Source of the DNA: Takakia lepidozioides
Lineage: Eukaryota; Streptophyta; Takakiopsida; Takakiales; Takakiaceae
Assembly (NCBI GenBank): GCA_030704615.1
Contig: CM060731.1
Span: 66,198,756 to 66,258,755 of the forward strand
DNA length: 60,000 nucleotides
Direction of reading: 5' to 3'
In this document: positions 23,738 to 34,917 of the stretch, piece by piece
Layout: every line of letters begins with the position of its first letter
Position numbering within the stretch: position 1 is the first letter of the stretch
Position numbers and translations under genes: made by a program
Notes under the pieces: model-generated
Database searches by the model: none
Told to the model about the DNA's origin: nothing
What the model saw: the letters and a program-made list of their open reading frames with translations, nothing else

Positions 23738-25117
23738 TTGGAAGCTCGTTGCTTCAGTGGAATTCAATCTCTAAGAGGTAGGTGTAGCACATCTCCAGAG
23801 TTGATGGAAGGAGAGACAAGCCATACACAAGCTGCAGTTGAGAAAACACAAGAAATTGTTGTGCCAGAAGAACTTACCACTATAAAAGCTGGAGATCTAG
23901 CTCAGGTCATTCGTGAGGCAGTAGCTAGTGGAGTGAAAGAGGGCATAGTTGCTATTGGCAGGAGACCTACAACAAATCAAACTCCACCGGCGGTGCCACC
24001 CGACCAGCAAGTGGTAGACCAACCAGTAAGTGCTCCCCATAATGATTTGCATGCAAGAACTAGGACAAAAAGAAAAGAGGCTAGAGGTGGTTCTGCCTCT
24101 GGTGCATCCTCACAGGATAGCCGCTCCATGATGGCAAGGGATTCTAAGAGAAGAACGGTTGACAAGGAAACTAGGAAGATGACGCATCTTCCTGAATTCC
24201 ATGGTCGCCCAAATGTGCCTTGCACTGAGGTGTTGTCTTTTCTGGAGACTCTGGAAGAGTTCTTCAGTGAGGACTATACAGATGCAGATAAGATCCGAAC
24301 CAAACGTCTATCAGAGAAGGAACAAGAAGAACACCGACGGTTGGGTCAGTGTTTCATCTGTCATGAAAAAGGCCATCGGGCGTTTGAATATTTCAAACGC
24401 GTACAACGTGCAGCTGCAGCTGTGATTGTGCAAGAGGTTGAGGATAAGATGGATGTGGATGCACCTGGGACGAGCAAAGGTAAACAGCTGAGGATCTCAA
24501 CGGCTGTGATGGGTGAGGAGATAGACTATAATTCCACAGTCATACGATTGAATGGTCAGGTGGGAAGAGAGACCACGACTGTTTTGATTGACCCAGGAAG
24601 CAGCCATAACTTTTTGTCTCAAAATTTTGCAAACAAGTGCAAGCTGCAGTTAATGGAGGTTGGCGCCAGCACCATTCTGTTGCCTAATGAAGATACAGGA
24701 TCTAGCAACAGTAGGAGCTTGGATGTCCCTGTCACAATGCAGGGGATCACCACTGTGGCGGATTTTGAGGTCTGGGATGGTGCGAGGTACGACGTCATCT
24801 TGGGGATGCAGTGGCTGGCATCTGTGGACGCTCAAGTGGCATGTCGAGATTGCTCAGTGGAGGGGGTGTTGCCTGGCGGTAAGCGATTCAAGCTTACAGG
24901 TATAAGAGCCATACCCAATGTTCCCTTGTTGTCAGCCCTTCAAATGAAGCGATGCATACGGAAGACAGCCGATCAGCTGTTCTTCGTAAGCATTCATGAA
25001 AATGATAACGAAGACATTGAAGTGGAGTTGAACAATCTCAACAGAGCAGATAAGGTCTTGTCTGAATTTTCAGATGTGTTTCCCAGTGATCTGCCTGGAC
25101 TACCTCTTGAATCATGA
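23738..25117 (+). pseudogene. Gag-protease fragment of the chromovirus, internally deleted
   Basis: The 459-codon frame starts with a low-complexity N-terminus and the beginning of the capsid region (LPEFHGRPNVPCTEVLSFLE). It passes almost at once to the zinc knuckle, so most of the capsid region is missing. The knuckle reads CFICHEKGHRAFEY, with the last Cys of CX2CX4HX4C replaced by Tyr. The retroviral-type aspartic protease follows, with VLIDPGSSHNF at the active site where D-S/T-G is expected (Pro at the second position). The frame ends in [15 protein letters not shown] at a stop caused by a frameshift before the reverse transcriptase. Confidence 0.85.
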
Positions 25118-26732
25118 TCATGCCATTGAGTTCATGATCAGTGATCATGCCATTGAGTTGGTTCCTGAAGTAGTTCATGTCTCTAGGATTCCTTATAGGC
25201 ATTCTTTGGTGGAGAATGAAGAATTGGAGAGACAGCTGGCTGATTTGCTAGAGAAAGGTTATATTAAGCCTAGCAAGTCTCCCTGGGGAGCACCAGTGTT
25301 GTTCAAGAAAAAGAAAGACGGGACTTTAAGGTTGTGTGCGGACTACAGATGGCTGAATAAGCTAACTGTAAAGAACAAGTTTCCACTTCCTAGGATAGAT
25401 GACTTATTTGATTACTTGCATGGTGCGCAAGTATTTTCAAAGATAGACCTACGAAGTGGATACCATCAGATCCGTGTCAAAGACTCGGACACGTTTACGA
25501 CGGCCTTCAGAACTAGATTTGGCCACTATGATTATACACTGATGTCTTTTGGACTCACAAATGCACCAGCCACTTTCATGTGCTTAATGAATACCTTATT
25601 TAGAAAGTATCTGGGGAAATTTGTGTTACTCTTCATGGATGACATTTTAATCTATTCAAAATCTGAAGGAGAACACGTGGAACACTTGAAAAGTGTTCTA
25701 GAGATCTTAAGAGAAAATAAACTCTATGCTAAGAAGAGCAAGTGTGAGTTTTTGGTTTCCCAAATGGAATACTTGGGTCACATAGTGTCAAAGAATGACA
25801 TCTTAGTTGATCCCAAGAAGGTAAAGACAGTGGCAGAATGGCCAATCCCAAAAGATAGAACTGATGTGAGAGCATTCTTAGGACTTGCAAGCTTTTATAG
25901 AAGATTTATAAAGGCATTCTCCAAGATTGCAGCCCCTCTCACTAGCTTGTTGAAAGGCTTAGGAGCGATTACCTGGACCGAGGATTGTAATGAAAGCTTT
26001 GAAAAGCTTAAACATATGTTGACACATGCTCATGTCTTGAAGTTAATGAATTACAAGACAGGTGGTCTAGTACTTTGCACAGATGCGAGTGACCTGGCCA
26101 TAGGAGCTGTGTTAATGCAACACGGACAGGTAATAGCTTATGAGTCTAGAAAACTAAGCCCAGCAGAGCTGAACTACCCAGTGCATGAAAAGGAATTGTT
26201 AGCCATCATACATGCCTTAAAGGTTTGGCGGCATTATCTGCTGGGAAGGGAATTTAAGATTGAGACAAACCATGAAATCTTGAAGTATCTGGCCACACAA
26301 CCCAACCTCAGTCGCAGACAATGTCGTTGGGTAGAATTCCTCCAGCAGTTCTTTTTTGAATTACATTATGTAAAGGGGAAAGAGAACGTGGTGGCAGATG
26401 CGTTGTCCAAAAGAAGGTGGACAACAGCTATTTCAATGATAAGAAACATTGTGATAGACGAGGTAAGAGGTCACTATGCTAGAGATGCATATTTTAGTGG
26501 CCCTTTTGAAAGCATGTCTCGTGGGGTTAAGACTCCCGAGGAAATTGGCAAGTATCTTGCTTATCTGTTGAAGGATGGATTGTTGTACTACAATGGGCGT
26601 CTATGCATCCCTCTGGTTGCAGACTTTAGACTAAAGATCATGTACGACTGTCATAACATACCCATGGCAGGCCATCCTGGCTTTCAGAAAACATATCTCG
26701 CAGTCAGGAAACAATTTTTCTGGCCTGGATGA
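25074..26732 (+). pseudogene. Reverse transcriptase, RNase H and integrase zinc finger of the chromovirus
   Basis: The frame carries the RT blocks [33 protein letters not shown], the [10 protein letters not shown] block and the catalytic FMDDILIYS. RNase H follows with [20 protein letters not shown] and NVVADALS. The expected TDH motif reads TNH, so one catalytic Asp is replaced by Asn. A 17-bp phrase GATCATGCCATTGAGTT occurs twice at 25116 and 25143, a small in-frame duplication at the 5' end. The frame stops at 26732 just after the integrase HHCC His pair ([11 protein letters not shown]); the CX2C pair (DRCYPC) continues in another frame. The annotated ATG is not a natural start; the region belongs to one gag-pol polyprotein. 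Confidence 0.92.
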
Positions 26733-27897
26733 AGAAGAACATACGAGATAGGTGTTACCCTTGTCAGGTAACCAAGACAGAACAGATCAAGACTCCTGGA
26801 CTTTTGCAACCTCTGAATGTGCCTAGGGCAAAGTGGGAATCTATAAGTATGGATTTCATTGTCTCTGCCTAAGACAAGAAATGGACATGATGCCATCTTT
26901 GTGGTGGTTGATCGCTTGTCAAAGCAGGCGCATTTCATACCCACAAAGATGAGTGCAACTGCTATAGACACAGCTAATCTCTTTGTAAAAGAGATATACA
27001 GACTGTATGGATTGCCAAGAGAAATTGTGTCTGACAGGGATTCGAAGTTTACAAGTGGATTTTGGACTGCTTTGTGCAAAGCTTTGAATACCAGATTGTG
27101 TTTTAGCAGTGCTTACCATCCAGAATCTGATGCTCAAACAGAAAGGACAAATAGAACCTTAGAAGACATGCTCCGAATGTATGTGGGGCAAAGGAAAAGC
27201 TCTTGGGAGCAATATTTTCATTTGTGTGAGTTTGCCTATAATAAGAACATGCATACAGCTATTGGGGTAAGCCCATTCGAAGCTGTCTATGGGCAAGATT
27301 GCTTGACACCAACATCTTGGCATGTTTCAAATACTAAGGTCGAAAGTGTCAATCAGATCATAGCAAGGATGCAGCAAGAAATGGACTTAATGAAGGATAG
27401 CATGAGGAGAGCTCAGGAAAGGGCAAAGGCCTATGCTGATCAGAAAAGATCTTTTAGGGAATTTGAGATCGGAGATCAAGTATTTTTGAAAGTGATCCCT
27501 AAGAAGAGCCAGTTGAGCCTAGGAATGCTACAAGCTTTCCCCGAGGTACTGTGGATCTTTCAAGATTATCAAGAAAATTGGCAAGGTAGCCTACCAGCTG
27601 GAACTGCCTGTTAGGTGGAAGATACATGACGTATTTCATGTGAGCCTCCTTAGGAAATATGTTTCGGATCCCAACCATGTTCTCCCAGAATTGCCAAAGG
27701 TCAAAACTGAAGGAGAAGTTGTGGTAGAACCAGAAGAGATTCTTAAGATAGAGGTGAAAACCTTGAGATCTCGTTCTTGGAACGAATTCTTGATCAAGTG
27801 GAAGAATTACCCTGTAGAAGAATCTACATGGGAGAGAGAAGATGATCTTCGTAAGAACTTTCCCCAATTCAGTATTGAGGACAATACTCCCTTATAG
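26733..27897 (+). pseudogene. Integrase core and chromodomain of the chromovirus, frameshifted
   Basis: Integrase blocks continue from the previous frame after one shift at about 26730. A second shift near 26873 leads into the main frame (26859-27614). The catalytic Asp, Asp and Glu appear in SMDFI, SDRDSKFTSGFW and AQTERTNRTLED. A third shift near 27522 separates the integrase C-terminus from a segment ending at 27897 with WKIHDVFHVSLLRKYV and a chromodomain (EILKIEVKTLRSRSWNEFL, WKNYPVEESTWERED). Chromodomains of this type direct integration to particular chromatin marks in other elements. Confidence 0.9.
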
Positions 27898-27909
27898 GAG
27901 GGGAGGTGA
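27896..27909 (+). promoter_or_regulatory. Polypurine tract
   Basis: AGGAGGGGAGGTGA directly precedes the 3' LTR start (TATAATG), as expected for the plus-strand primer. Confidence 0.85.
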
Positions 27910-28570
27910 TATAATGTCCCTGTGAGATTGAACCTACGACATGCTTGGCAGGATGTTGAACGGTTCAGCAATCGTCGACAGCTGTCTGGGGGAGGTGATG
28001 GGGATGTCACGTGGAACAGCAAGTGGTGGCAAGCTCCCGTTGAACAAGACCAAAAGCTACATATGAATATGGTAGATAAGTGTACAGGGAGGAGATTAGG
28101 GATTCTCTCCTTCTGGTTTTTTCCCTAGATAAGAGAACTTGGAGATGTTGGCTGTACAAAGTGTGGCAGACAGGACGGCCATGGTGAACAGTGTCTACGA
28201 GTAGGGAAGAGAGATGATACAGAAGCTGATGCATGGTGTGGCGGTTGGGAGGATTGGGTGTGTCCCAGTACCATGTGCAATTCTAGGATTGGGTGATAGT
28301 TCCAGTTGAGTCAGGAATCAGTGGGACTTGAAGGATCTGTACATAAAGTAATTGTTGGTGTTTGGCCATGTTGGAATAAGAGCCAGTGGCACAGAGTGAT
28401 GACTGCAGTGGTCTAGGATGTGTGATCTCGCCTAATTGCCAAGGACTTAGTTTAGATTCAAGTCTGGTCATGATGGAACCATTGGCAGGGGAGTGAGATC
28501 TGAAGTTTCAGTCGACGAATAGGCAGGGAAGAAAGACAGGGAGGAGAATTAGACAAGAGGAATGTAAGAT
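27910..28570 (+). repeat. 3' LTR (661 bp) of the chromovirus
   Basis: It matches the 5' LTR from TATAATGTCCCTGTGAG to GAATGTAAGAT, with about 15 substitutions counted by eye and a 16-bp insertion (ATAGGCAGGGAAGAAA) after GTCGACGA. Beyond 28570 the interrupted host segment resumes. Confidence 0.92.
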
Positions 28571-28800
28571 ATTGCCTACTTGATAAGTGCTTGTGATTTT
28601 CATGATTGGTAGTAGTGTGGTGTTGATACTCAAATACTCGTGCTGAATATGTAGAATGTCTAGCTCCCTGAGGTAAGCACATATGTGGAAAATTAATATA
28701 TAAGTCCAATGTCATGTATTCAATAGGGTGTCTGTAAAGAACTTGAAAATTGGCTTTTTTGCAAACTGCTGGATTATCATCCAATAAAGCTGAAGTTTGA
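28571..28800. repeat. Duplicated host segment, copy 1 (right of the retrotransposon)
   Basis: This continues copy 1: TTGCCTACTTGATAAGTGCT, then TGTCATGTATTCAAT and a block about GGATTATCATCCAATAAAG. It parallels 29303-29480. Confidence 0.8.
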
Positions 28801-29124
28801 AGGGCAGTCTAGCAATTTTAAATTGACATTACATGTGCATTGGTTGCTACCATTGATTTGTAAATGTTGAGGTCTACTTAACTGCTATGCATTGAATTCA
28901 TGAAATGAATGTGTGCTTGATTTTCACTGCACCTCTGAAATAAGCATGTAGGTCATCTAAGTGAACCAGTGTCAATAATAGAGGACATGTCGAGTACCCT
29001 GTGTTTGTATTGTGACTCTTAATGGGCATGTATGCAGCACATAGAAAATGAACTGCTCTTGTAACATGCCTACCTACGCTTTGCCCATTCCTAAGCTGTA
29101 TGACATGAAGTGTCACATATGCAT

Positions 29125-29480
29125 GGAATAAGGGGCTAAAACAAATACGCATTAGGGAGCTTTTGCTTTGTGACACATTTGTGTCATGTCAAACAAGGGT
29201 TTATCATTCAAGTGTATTCAAGCTCCTCAAGAGCTGACCAGGAAATGTGAAGTACTTGAGAACCTTTCAGGACACTCTATACTTGTGATTTTCAAAAGTT
29301 CCGTTGCCTACTTGATAAGTGCTTGGGATTTCTCATGGTTTGAACTAGCTATTGTGTTCATGACACAGTGACTACCTCCCAGCAAACAATACATCTACAT
29401 ACAGAGTTTGTCATGTATTCAATGGAGTGAGTCTTGCAAAACTAATTTGTTGCCGGCTGCTGGGATATTATCCACTAAAG
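29125..29480. repeat. Duplicated host segment, copy 2 (uninterrupted)
   Basis: It reads through the site where copy 1 contains the chromovirus: CAAAAGTTCCGTTGCCTACT here versus CAAAAGTTCTATTG-[element]-ATTGCCTACT in copy 1. It serves as a natural empty-site reference. Confidence 0.8.
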
Positions 29481-31190
29481 TTGAAGCACCTCAAGGGAAG
29501 ATTATATTGGTGGCAAGCTGGGCTGCAGCATTTGAGGCCAGGCTTTTGGATTGACAATTGATCGAAGGGGCCAGGAGGCCAGACTTTGACTCTGCTTGGC
29601 TGCACCTTGGGTTAACATGTGTTTCACCTGAATCTCTGCCGTGAAGCACCAAAGAAGTAAAGAGCTCCACACACCCATCTTATGTCACAATTCACAAAGT
29701 ATTAGCAAAGCATTTGATGACACCTTCAATCACTTCATTTAGGGACTTACCAATCTGCAGTGCTCTTTCCCAACACTTGCACTATGCATGGCCCGCCTTT
29801 GAAATAGATAGTGCTCAGAAATTAACCTCTTGACGAAGGTGCAAGTTTTCCACCAGAGTTGACACAATGATTTTCAACCTTCAATACTGTTTGTCTAGCT
29901 TCAATGAAAACAAGGACTGAACTTCACTAGGGCCAGCCAAACTGAGGTCTCATGAAGTTGAGCCTGCCAGTCCATTGTTAAACCCCAGATTGATGAAATG
30001 AGTTGAATGAAGCAATATACTCAAAAGCTATCGACAGAACAAATATCTTAAATCATTGTAACAACAGAATAGAGACAACCAACCCACACGACACACCTAC
30101 AAGTTAAATTCCAAGCTAAATCTTTGGCAAATTTGTCAACACATAAGATTGGCAATGCATGGTGGAACTTGTGGTACTTCAAAGACCTATACCAAACCAG
30201 TAAGTAGATCGCAGTCTTAACACTGCTGTCAATCACGTCAGACCATCAGCTTCATCTTGTGCAGAAGTGTTGTCACCACTCCCCACCAGCTTCATAGCTC
30301 ACATATAACAGTAAGTGGCAGAGAAAACAATGACAACCAAATTCTGCATGAGACAAAGACAAACCTAGCACTTGTTGGTGTACGGTGGTGTCGCCAGTGA
30401 ACCATTATCTAAAACAAAACGTTGATCCCATCTTACCATTTCACCATTTGTGTATGTGATTCATTTATTTTCCAAGCAAAGCTTGAAGTTGAAAATTTGA
30501 TTTAGCCTCTTCAAAAGAGGAGAGTGCATTGTGGAGTCCCATTATTTCATGTCTAGAAGTGACAAGGGGAAGACCCCCATAGTCTATTGGTAAGGGCACC
30601 AATAGAGACTTGTATTTGAATTGTTGGAAGAACGAATCTTTGTATTTGATTACTAATTTGAAAATTAGCCAGCTCTGGCAAAGCAGGCCAGCAGGCTGGA
30701 TCTATGATATAAGGCCAGTATAGGGTCTCTATGTGCTAATTTCCCCCCCGCACTAGCAAGCCATGGAGGCCTAGGGGAGGGTGTGGTTTGTATTTTTTTT
30801 TTGTCTTGGGGTTTGGGCGGGCTGATTTCGCTTGACAGCAGCTGCCCCAAAATCGCAAGCAGCCCCCAATGCGTCTGCAAATTCCCTTAAAGGGGGGTAT
30901 TCTTATCTTTAGCTATTAGATTCAATTTGTACCCCTCTAAGGGTTAGGAGCCTGGTCGTCTCAGACACTGTCTAATTTCTTACGTGCTTTACCAACAATT
31001 TCCAGATAACTAACAAACTAACATGTTTTGGCAGTACAATGCCGAATCCGCTTGTCTTATGATCAAAAACGATCTGAAAAGAAAAGTGTACCAATATATG
31101 CATCTATACACAACCTCCCGAGCTCATAGTAATTAGCTACAGGGCCCATATATTGCGCTACCCACAAGTGCTTTCCTCAAATAGCTTGGT
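29481..31190. other. Intergenic region with a SINE-like segment
   Basis: No protein-coding gene is recognised. A tRNA-like head lies at about 30570-30640 and is listed separately. The rest is AT-rich unique-looking sequence. Confidence 0.5.
30570..30830 (+). mobile_element. Possible tRNA-derived SINE
   Basis: The head contains TAGTCTATTGG, which fits the polymerase III A-box pattern TRGYNNANNGG. About 35 bp later, TATTTGAATTG is a weak B-box. A body of about 150 bp and a T-rich tract (TATTTTTTTTTTG at about 30790) follow. No second copy was seen in this window, so the assignment rests on the box motifs. Confidence 0.3.
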
Positions 31191-31199
31191 GCTGTCAGC

Positions 31200-31345
31200 A
31201 CTTGAACTGCTAAAAGCACATATGGATGCTAGAAGCACTTAGTTGCTAAAATTACATAGGTTCTATAAGCACTTAGCTGCTAAAAGTACATGGGTGCTAG
31301 AAGCTCTTAGTTGCTAGAAGTACATGGGTGCTAAAACTGCTTGGG
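31200..31345. repeat. Short tandem repeats of about 35 bp
   Basis: Imperfect units of the form GCTA(A/G)AAGTACATGGGTGCTA followed by AAGCACTTAGTT are repeated about four times. Confidence 0.7.
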
Positions 31346-31495
31346 TGATGCTGCAGCACTGAATGCTTTCAAACGAGTCCTTTGAACTCAAGTTAAGTAC
31401 ACCCATAATTCTTAGGCAGTTGAAAGTACACGAATAGTGCTATATGCACTTCATCTGCTCTAAACAACTACTCTGAACTCACTGAGTACCCATAT

Positions 31496-32200
31496 GCACT
31501 TTCATCAAAGTGTTTGGGTGTTGTGAGTACATGAGTGGAGTAAGAAGCATTGAAGTAGTATTCTAAGAACTTGGTCAACTTACCTCGACCATGCACACTT
31601 ACCATATGTACTCTCAGTATCAGTAAGTGTTTGGTGCTATCCAAACCACTACTCAGCACTCATTTGAACCCACATGCACTTTCATGAAAGTACTTGAGTG
31701 TTGTGAGTACATGGGTGGTAAATAAGAAGCACTAAACATACATACACATACTTCAAGTAGCATTCTAAGAACTTGGTCAACTTACCTCGACCATGCACAC
31801 TTACCATATGTACTCTCAGTATCATCAGTAAGTGTTTGGAGCTATCCAAACCACTACTCAGCACTCATTTGAACCCACATGCACTTTCATGAAAGTACTT
31901 GAGTGTTGTGAGTACATGGGTGGTAAATAAGAAGCACTAAACATACATACACATACTTCAAGTAGCATTCTAAGAACTTGGTCAACTTACCTCGACCATG
32001 CACACTTACCATATGCACTGAGTATCAGTAAGTGTTTGGTGCTATCCAAACCACTACTCGGCACTCATTTGAACCCAGACGCACTTTCATGCAAGTACTT
32101 GAGTGTTGTGAGTACATGGGTGGTAAATAAGAAGCACTAGACATACATACACATACTTTAAGTAGCATTCTAAGAACTTTGTCAACTACACCTTCACTAG
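31496..32200. repeat. Tandem array of about 200-bp units
   Basis: Units starting GCACTTTCATSAAAGT occur at 31496, 31676, 31881 and 32081 (spacings 180, 205, 200). Each includes TTGTGAGTACATGGGTGG, GAACTTGGTCAACTTACCTC and CAGTAAGTGTTTGG. Units 2-4 share a CATACATACACATACTT insertion absent from unit 1. The minus-strand frames here are repeat-driven. Confidence 0.88.
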
Positions 32201-33840
32201 GCACACATACCATATATATATATAATCAATATTTGGAGGGTTTGGAGCTGTTTGGTGCTGTCTCGAGCACACAGCAAGCAGCCCTCAAACTCACCATTAC
32301 AAGGACCAAGGAGGACATGATTCAGAACACCTCACATGTAATTCCAATTGCTTGCAAGTACTGCTGGACTCTTTGGGCATAATCCCAAGCATGTCTTAGG
32401 TTCTCTTTTTGAAGCTTTTGACAACAACGAGTGCCGAGTGGTCCTTGAAAGGTACTCAGTACTTCAAATTGTCTAACCAGTTCATCAGAACACCATAAGT
32501 TTGACTTGTACGATTCCTATCCCGGCCCCGTGGCATCGAGTACTGACAGAGCTCTTCGATAACTACTGACATAGGCACAAATCAGTGCCTCGACGTACTT
32601 CAGATCAGATCCGAATTTGGTAGAACTAGTACCACATTCACTACAGAAACCTACAAACAATTTCAAGTTCAAACTCCGTAATGTCTCATGTCTAAATAAT
32701 CCTATGGAGAAGATGCAAGGTCAGCTTAGACAAATGTTGGCTACAATGATCTGTAACCAACATCCATAGAAACTGATCTTCATCTCCTGCATATCATATC
32801 TTCAAATAGCTGGGCCATCGACAGAAAATATTTGATCTTCCCCAAACACTTGTAGCATAATAGGACCCACCACCTATATGTAAAAGACACCAAATCAAAT
32901 GGAGTTGGAAATGCGAACCTTGCACCAACATGTTCCCCACCAGCCATCCTTCAACAACATGCAATTGTCATATATGCACATAGATTGCATGACTGACCAA
33001 TAGTTACTTTAACATTGTGTATTCAAAGACCTAAGAGTGGGTTGGTGCCGCAAGAACTTATCAAAGTGCCCACACAGCTTTTGACAATCTCTAATACTGA
33101 ATTGTCCGTGGACAATATCATGTACTGAACAGATTGTCTAATTAGCTCTGTGTAGTGTTTTGAGTGACTTTCATGACAACCCTTCCCTCAAGGTACGTGT
33201 GGTGACACATCCTGCATACAGCAAAGTCACACATCTTAACAAGAAATCACAGAGATGGCTGCAAATTTAATAAACCACAAACCTTGTCGATCCTTCAACA
33301 AAACTCAATCATCAAATAGGTCTCTCTCTCTCTCTCTCTCTTTCTCTCTAGCTTTAGATTCATCTATTATCCCAAATTTTCAAAACCCTGCCACTCGTAC
33401 TTATATAGACCCACCATCGATCAATAAAAAGAGGAAAAACACCCCCAAATCAAATGAAGATGGAAATCCGAACCTTGTGCCAACATGTTCTCCACCATCC
33501 TTCAGCGTAGATCCAATTCGAAAATAAAAAGCAGGGGATCCAATTGTTTACTAGAAATCCATCGATTGCACTTACACAATCCAGGCTAGGTGACCAGTGT
33601 TTTTTCCTCTCCAACTTTCTTGGTAATGAGTTGTGCTGATCTGTACAACTCCGTAAGTTGTCGTAGCTCGGCGCCGAATTTCCATCCTGCAGGTAAGTCG
33701 GAGCTCGGTCGGATGGAAAACCGGCGCCAAATTTCCATCCAGCGGACGACATTTGTAGGGATAACGTACAAAAAAAGTGGCCCGCAGGGAGAAAACTCTC
33801 AGTTGAGGGTCGAATTATAGAAAAAAACGCGAAAAAAAAC
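32201..33840. other. Intergenic region with a duplicated 60-bp phrase and a CT microsatellite
   Basis: The phrase AAATCAAATG(G/A)AG(T/A)TGGAAATSCGAACCTTG...CCAACATGTTC occurs at about 32887 and again at about 33447, in direct orientation. A CT microsatellite lies at 33321-33350. From about 33655 the sequence carries single diverged copies of the palindromic unit found in the following array (CTCGGCGCCGAATTTCCATC and CGGCGCCAAATTTCCATCC). No gene recognised. Confidence 0.55.
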
Positions 33841-34179
33841 GCCGTTTTTCCATCCGGGGGATGGTCTCTGGCAGCCACGTGTCGGACTCTCCCCCCCCCC
33901 GAGACGACTTCATCCGAGCGCACTCGGATGGAAATTCCGTGCCGTTTTTCCATCCGGGGGATGATATCTGGCAACCACGTGTCGGACTTTCCCCCCGAGA
34001 CAACTTCATCCGAGCGCCCTCGGATGGAAATTCGGCGCCGTTTTTCCATCCGGGGGATGATATCTGGCAGCCATGTGTCGGACTCTCCCCCCGAGACGAC
34101 TTCATCCGAGCGCCCTCGGATGGAAATTCGGCGCCGCTTTTCCATCTGGGGGATGATCTCTGGGAGCCACGTGTTGGAC
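33841..34179. repeat. Tandem array of about 97-bp units with a GC-centred palindrome
   Basis: Units beginning GCCGTTTTTCCATCCGGGGG start at 33841, 33941, 34037 and 34133 (spacings 100, 96, 96). Each unit junction forms a near-palindrome with arms GGATGGAAA/TTTCCATCC around CGGCGCCG, and each unit also contains CAGCCACGTGTCGGACT and GACTTCATCCGAGCG. The first unit has an expanded C tract. The long minus-strand frame at 33450-34319 is a by-product of the repeat length being close to a multiple of three. Confidence 0.9.
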
Positions 34180-34905
34180 TGTCGCGGCCCTTTGCCTTGA
34201 GGGCAGGGGGTCGGGACACAAGAGGGGTTGCCCCTGTGGTGGGGGCAGGGGCAACAAGAGGTACGGGGGCTGAAGCACCCTTGAGTGGCCAACGCACTCA
34301 AGGAGGCGGAGGCGCTCACTAGGTGGAGCCCCGCACACCGGGTTGCGGTGGGGGTGGGTCCACGAGGGGTGGTGGTAGCTTAGTGGGTCTTAGTGGGGGT
34401 GGCATAGGACTCACCATGGGGCGGAGACCTTTTGGTGGGAGTCGTGGGGAGTCTTGGGACTCATCACGGTCCAATGGCGCCGTGGTGGGTGGGCCAAGAC
34501 TCACCGCGACTCATCATCGGGAATCGAGGGTCTTCGTGGCGGTTCGCCAGAAAATGACTGGGTTGTTTGTGAAACCCCCGCGGACAGTCACAGAAGTATA
34601 TATAGGGAACAGTAACCCCGGGAACAGTGCAAGCCCGTTGGTGACCAAAAACTAGTGAGTAAGCATGCAAGCCGGAAAGCGACCAAGGTGTGGGGAGCTG
34701 TTCCGGACTGCCAACAACTAAAGGGAATTTCCACTAGGCCCAAAGTGAGCGAGGGCCTTGTGGAGGAGCAAAGGGGGACCGTTATGTTCCGATGAGCAGC
34801 CGAAGCTCCGAGTTGGCCCGGCGGCCAGTTTGGGAGTTAGGCGCGCGCATCAAAGCGAGTAACTATGACTTGAAGGGGGAGCTTACCGAAGTGAGGTACG
34901 CGACA
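34180..34905 (+). mobile_element. Isolated LTR with TGTCGCG...CGCGACA ends and a residual primer binding site
   Basis: The segment starts TGTCGCGGCCC and ends GTACGCGACA, the inverted terminal pair common in plant Ty3/gypsy LTRs. It is followed by CTTGGTATTAGA, close to a tRNA-Met primer binding site (TGGTATCAGA). An internal TATA-like AGTATATATAGGGAACAGT lies at about 34595. No internal coding region follows: after 11-12 bases the palindromic-unit sequence resumes. It is therefore a truncated element or near-solo LTR inside the array. No second LTR copy is in the window. Confidence 0.6.
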
Positions 34906-34917
34906 CTTGGTATTAGA

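Larger units (their letters stand above)
23035..28570 (+). mobile_element. Ty3/gypsy chromovirus LTR retrotransposon, degraded
   Basis: Two LTRs (23035-23679 and 27910-28570) flank an internal region with a tRNA-Met-type primer binding site, gag-protease, reverse transcriptase, RNase H, integrase and a C-terminal chromodomain, then a polypurine tract. The order RT-RH-INT-chromodomain places it in the plant chromovirus branch of Ty3/gypsy. The target duplication is about 4-5 bp (ATTG or TATTG). By eye the LTRs differ at about 15 positions plus one 16-bp indel, so the insertion is not recent. Several frameshifts and a large gag deletion mean it cannot be autonomous. Confidence 0.95.

Noticed and set aside
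31496-32200. CRISPR-like array
   Set aside because: Units are direct 180-205-bp repeats without short identical repeats and unique spacers, in a eukaryotic genome.
33841-34179. Possible CRISPR array because of palindromic repeats at regular spacing
   Set aside because: The intervening sequence is repeated too, so there are no unique spacers, and no cas genes exist in the window.
33450-34319. A 289-codon minus-strand frame
   Set aside because: It reads through the palindromic tandem array whose 96-bp units are a multiple of three, giving a repetitive artificial peptide (SDTWLPDIIPRMEKRR repeated).
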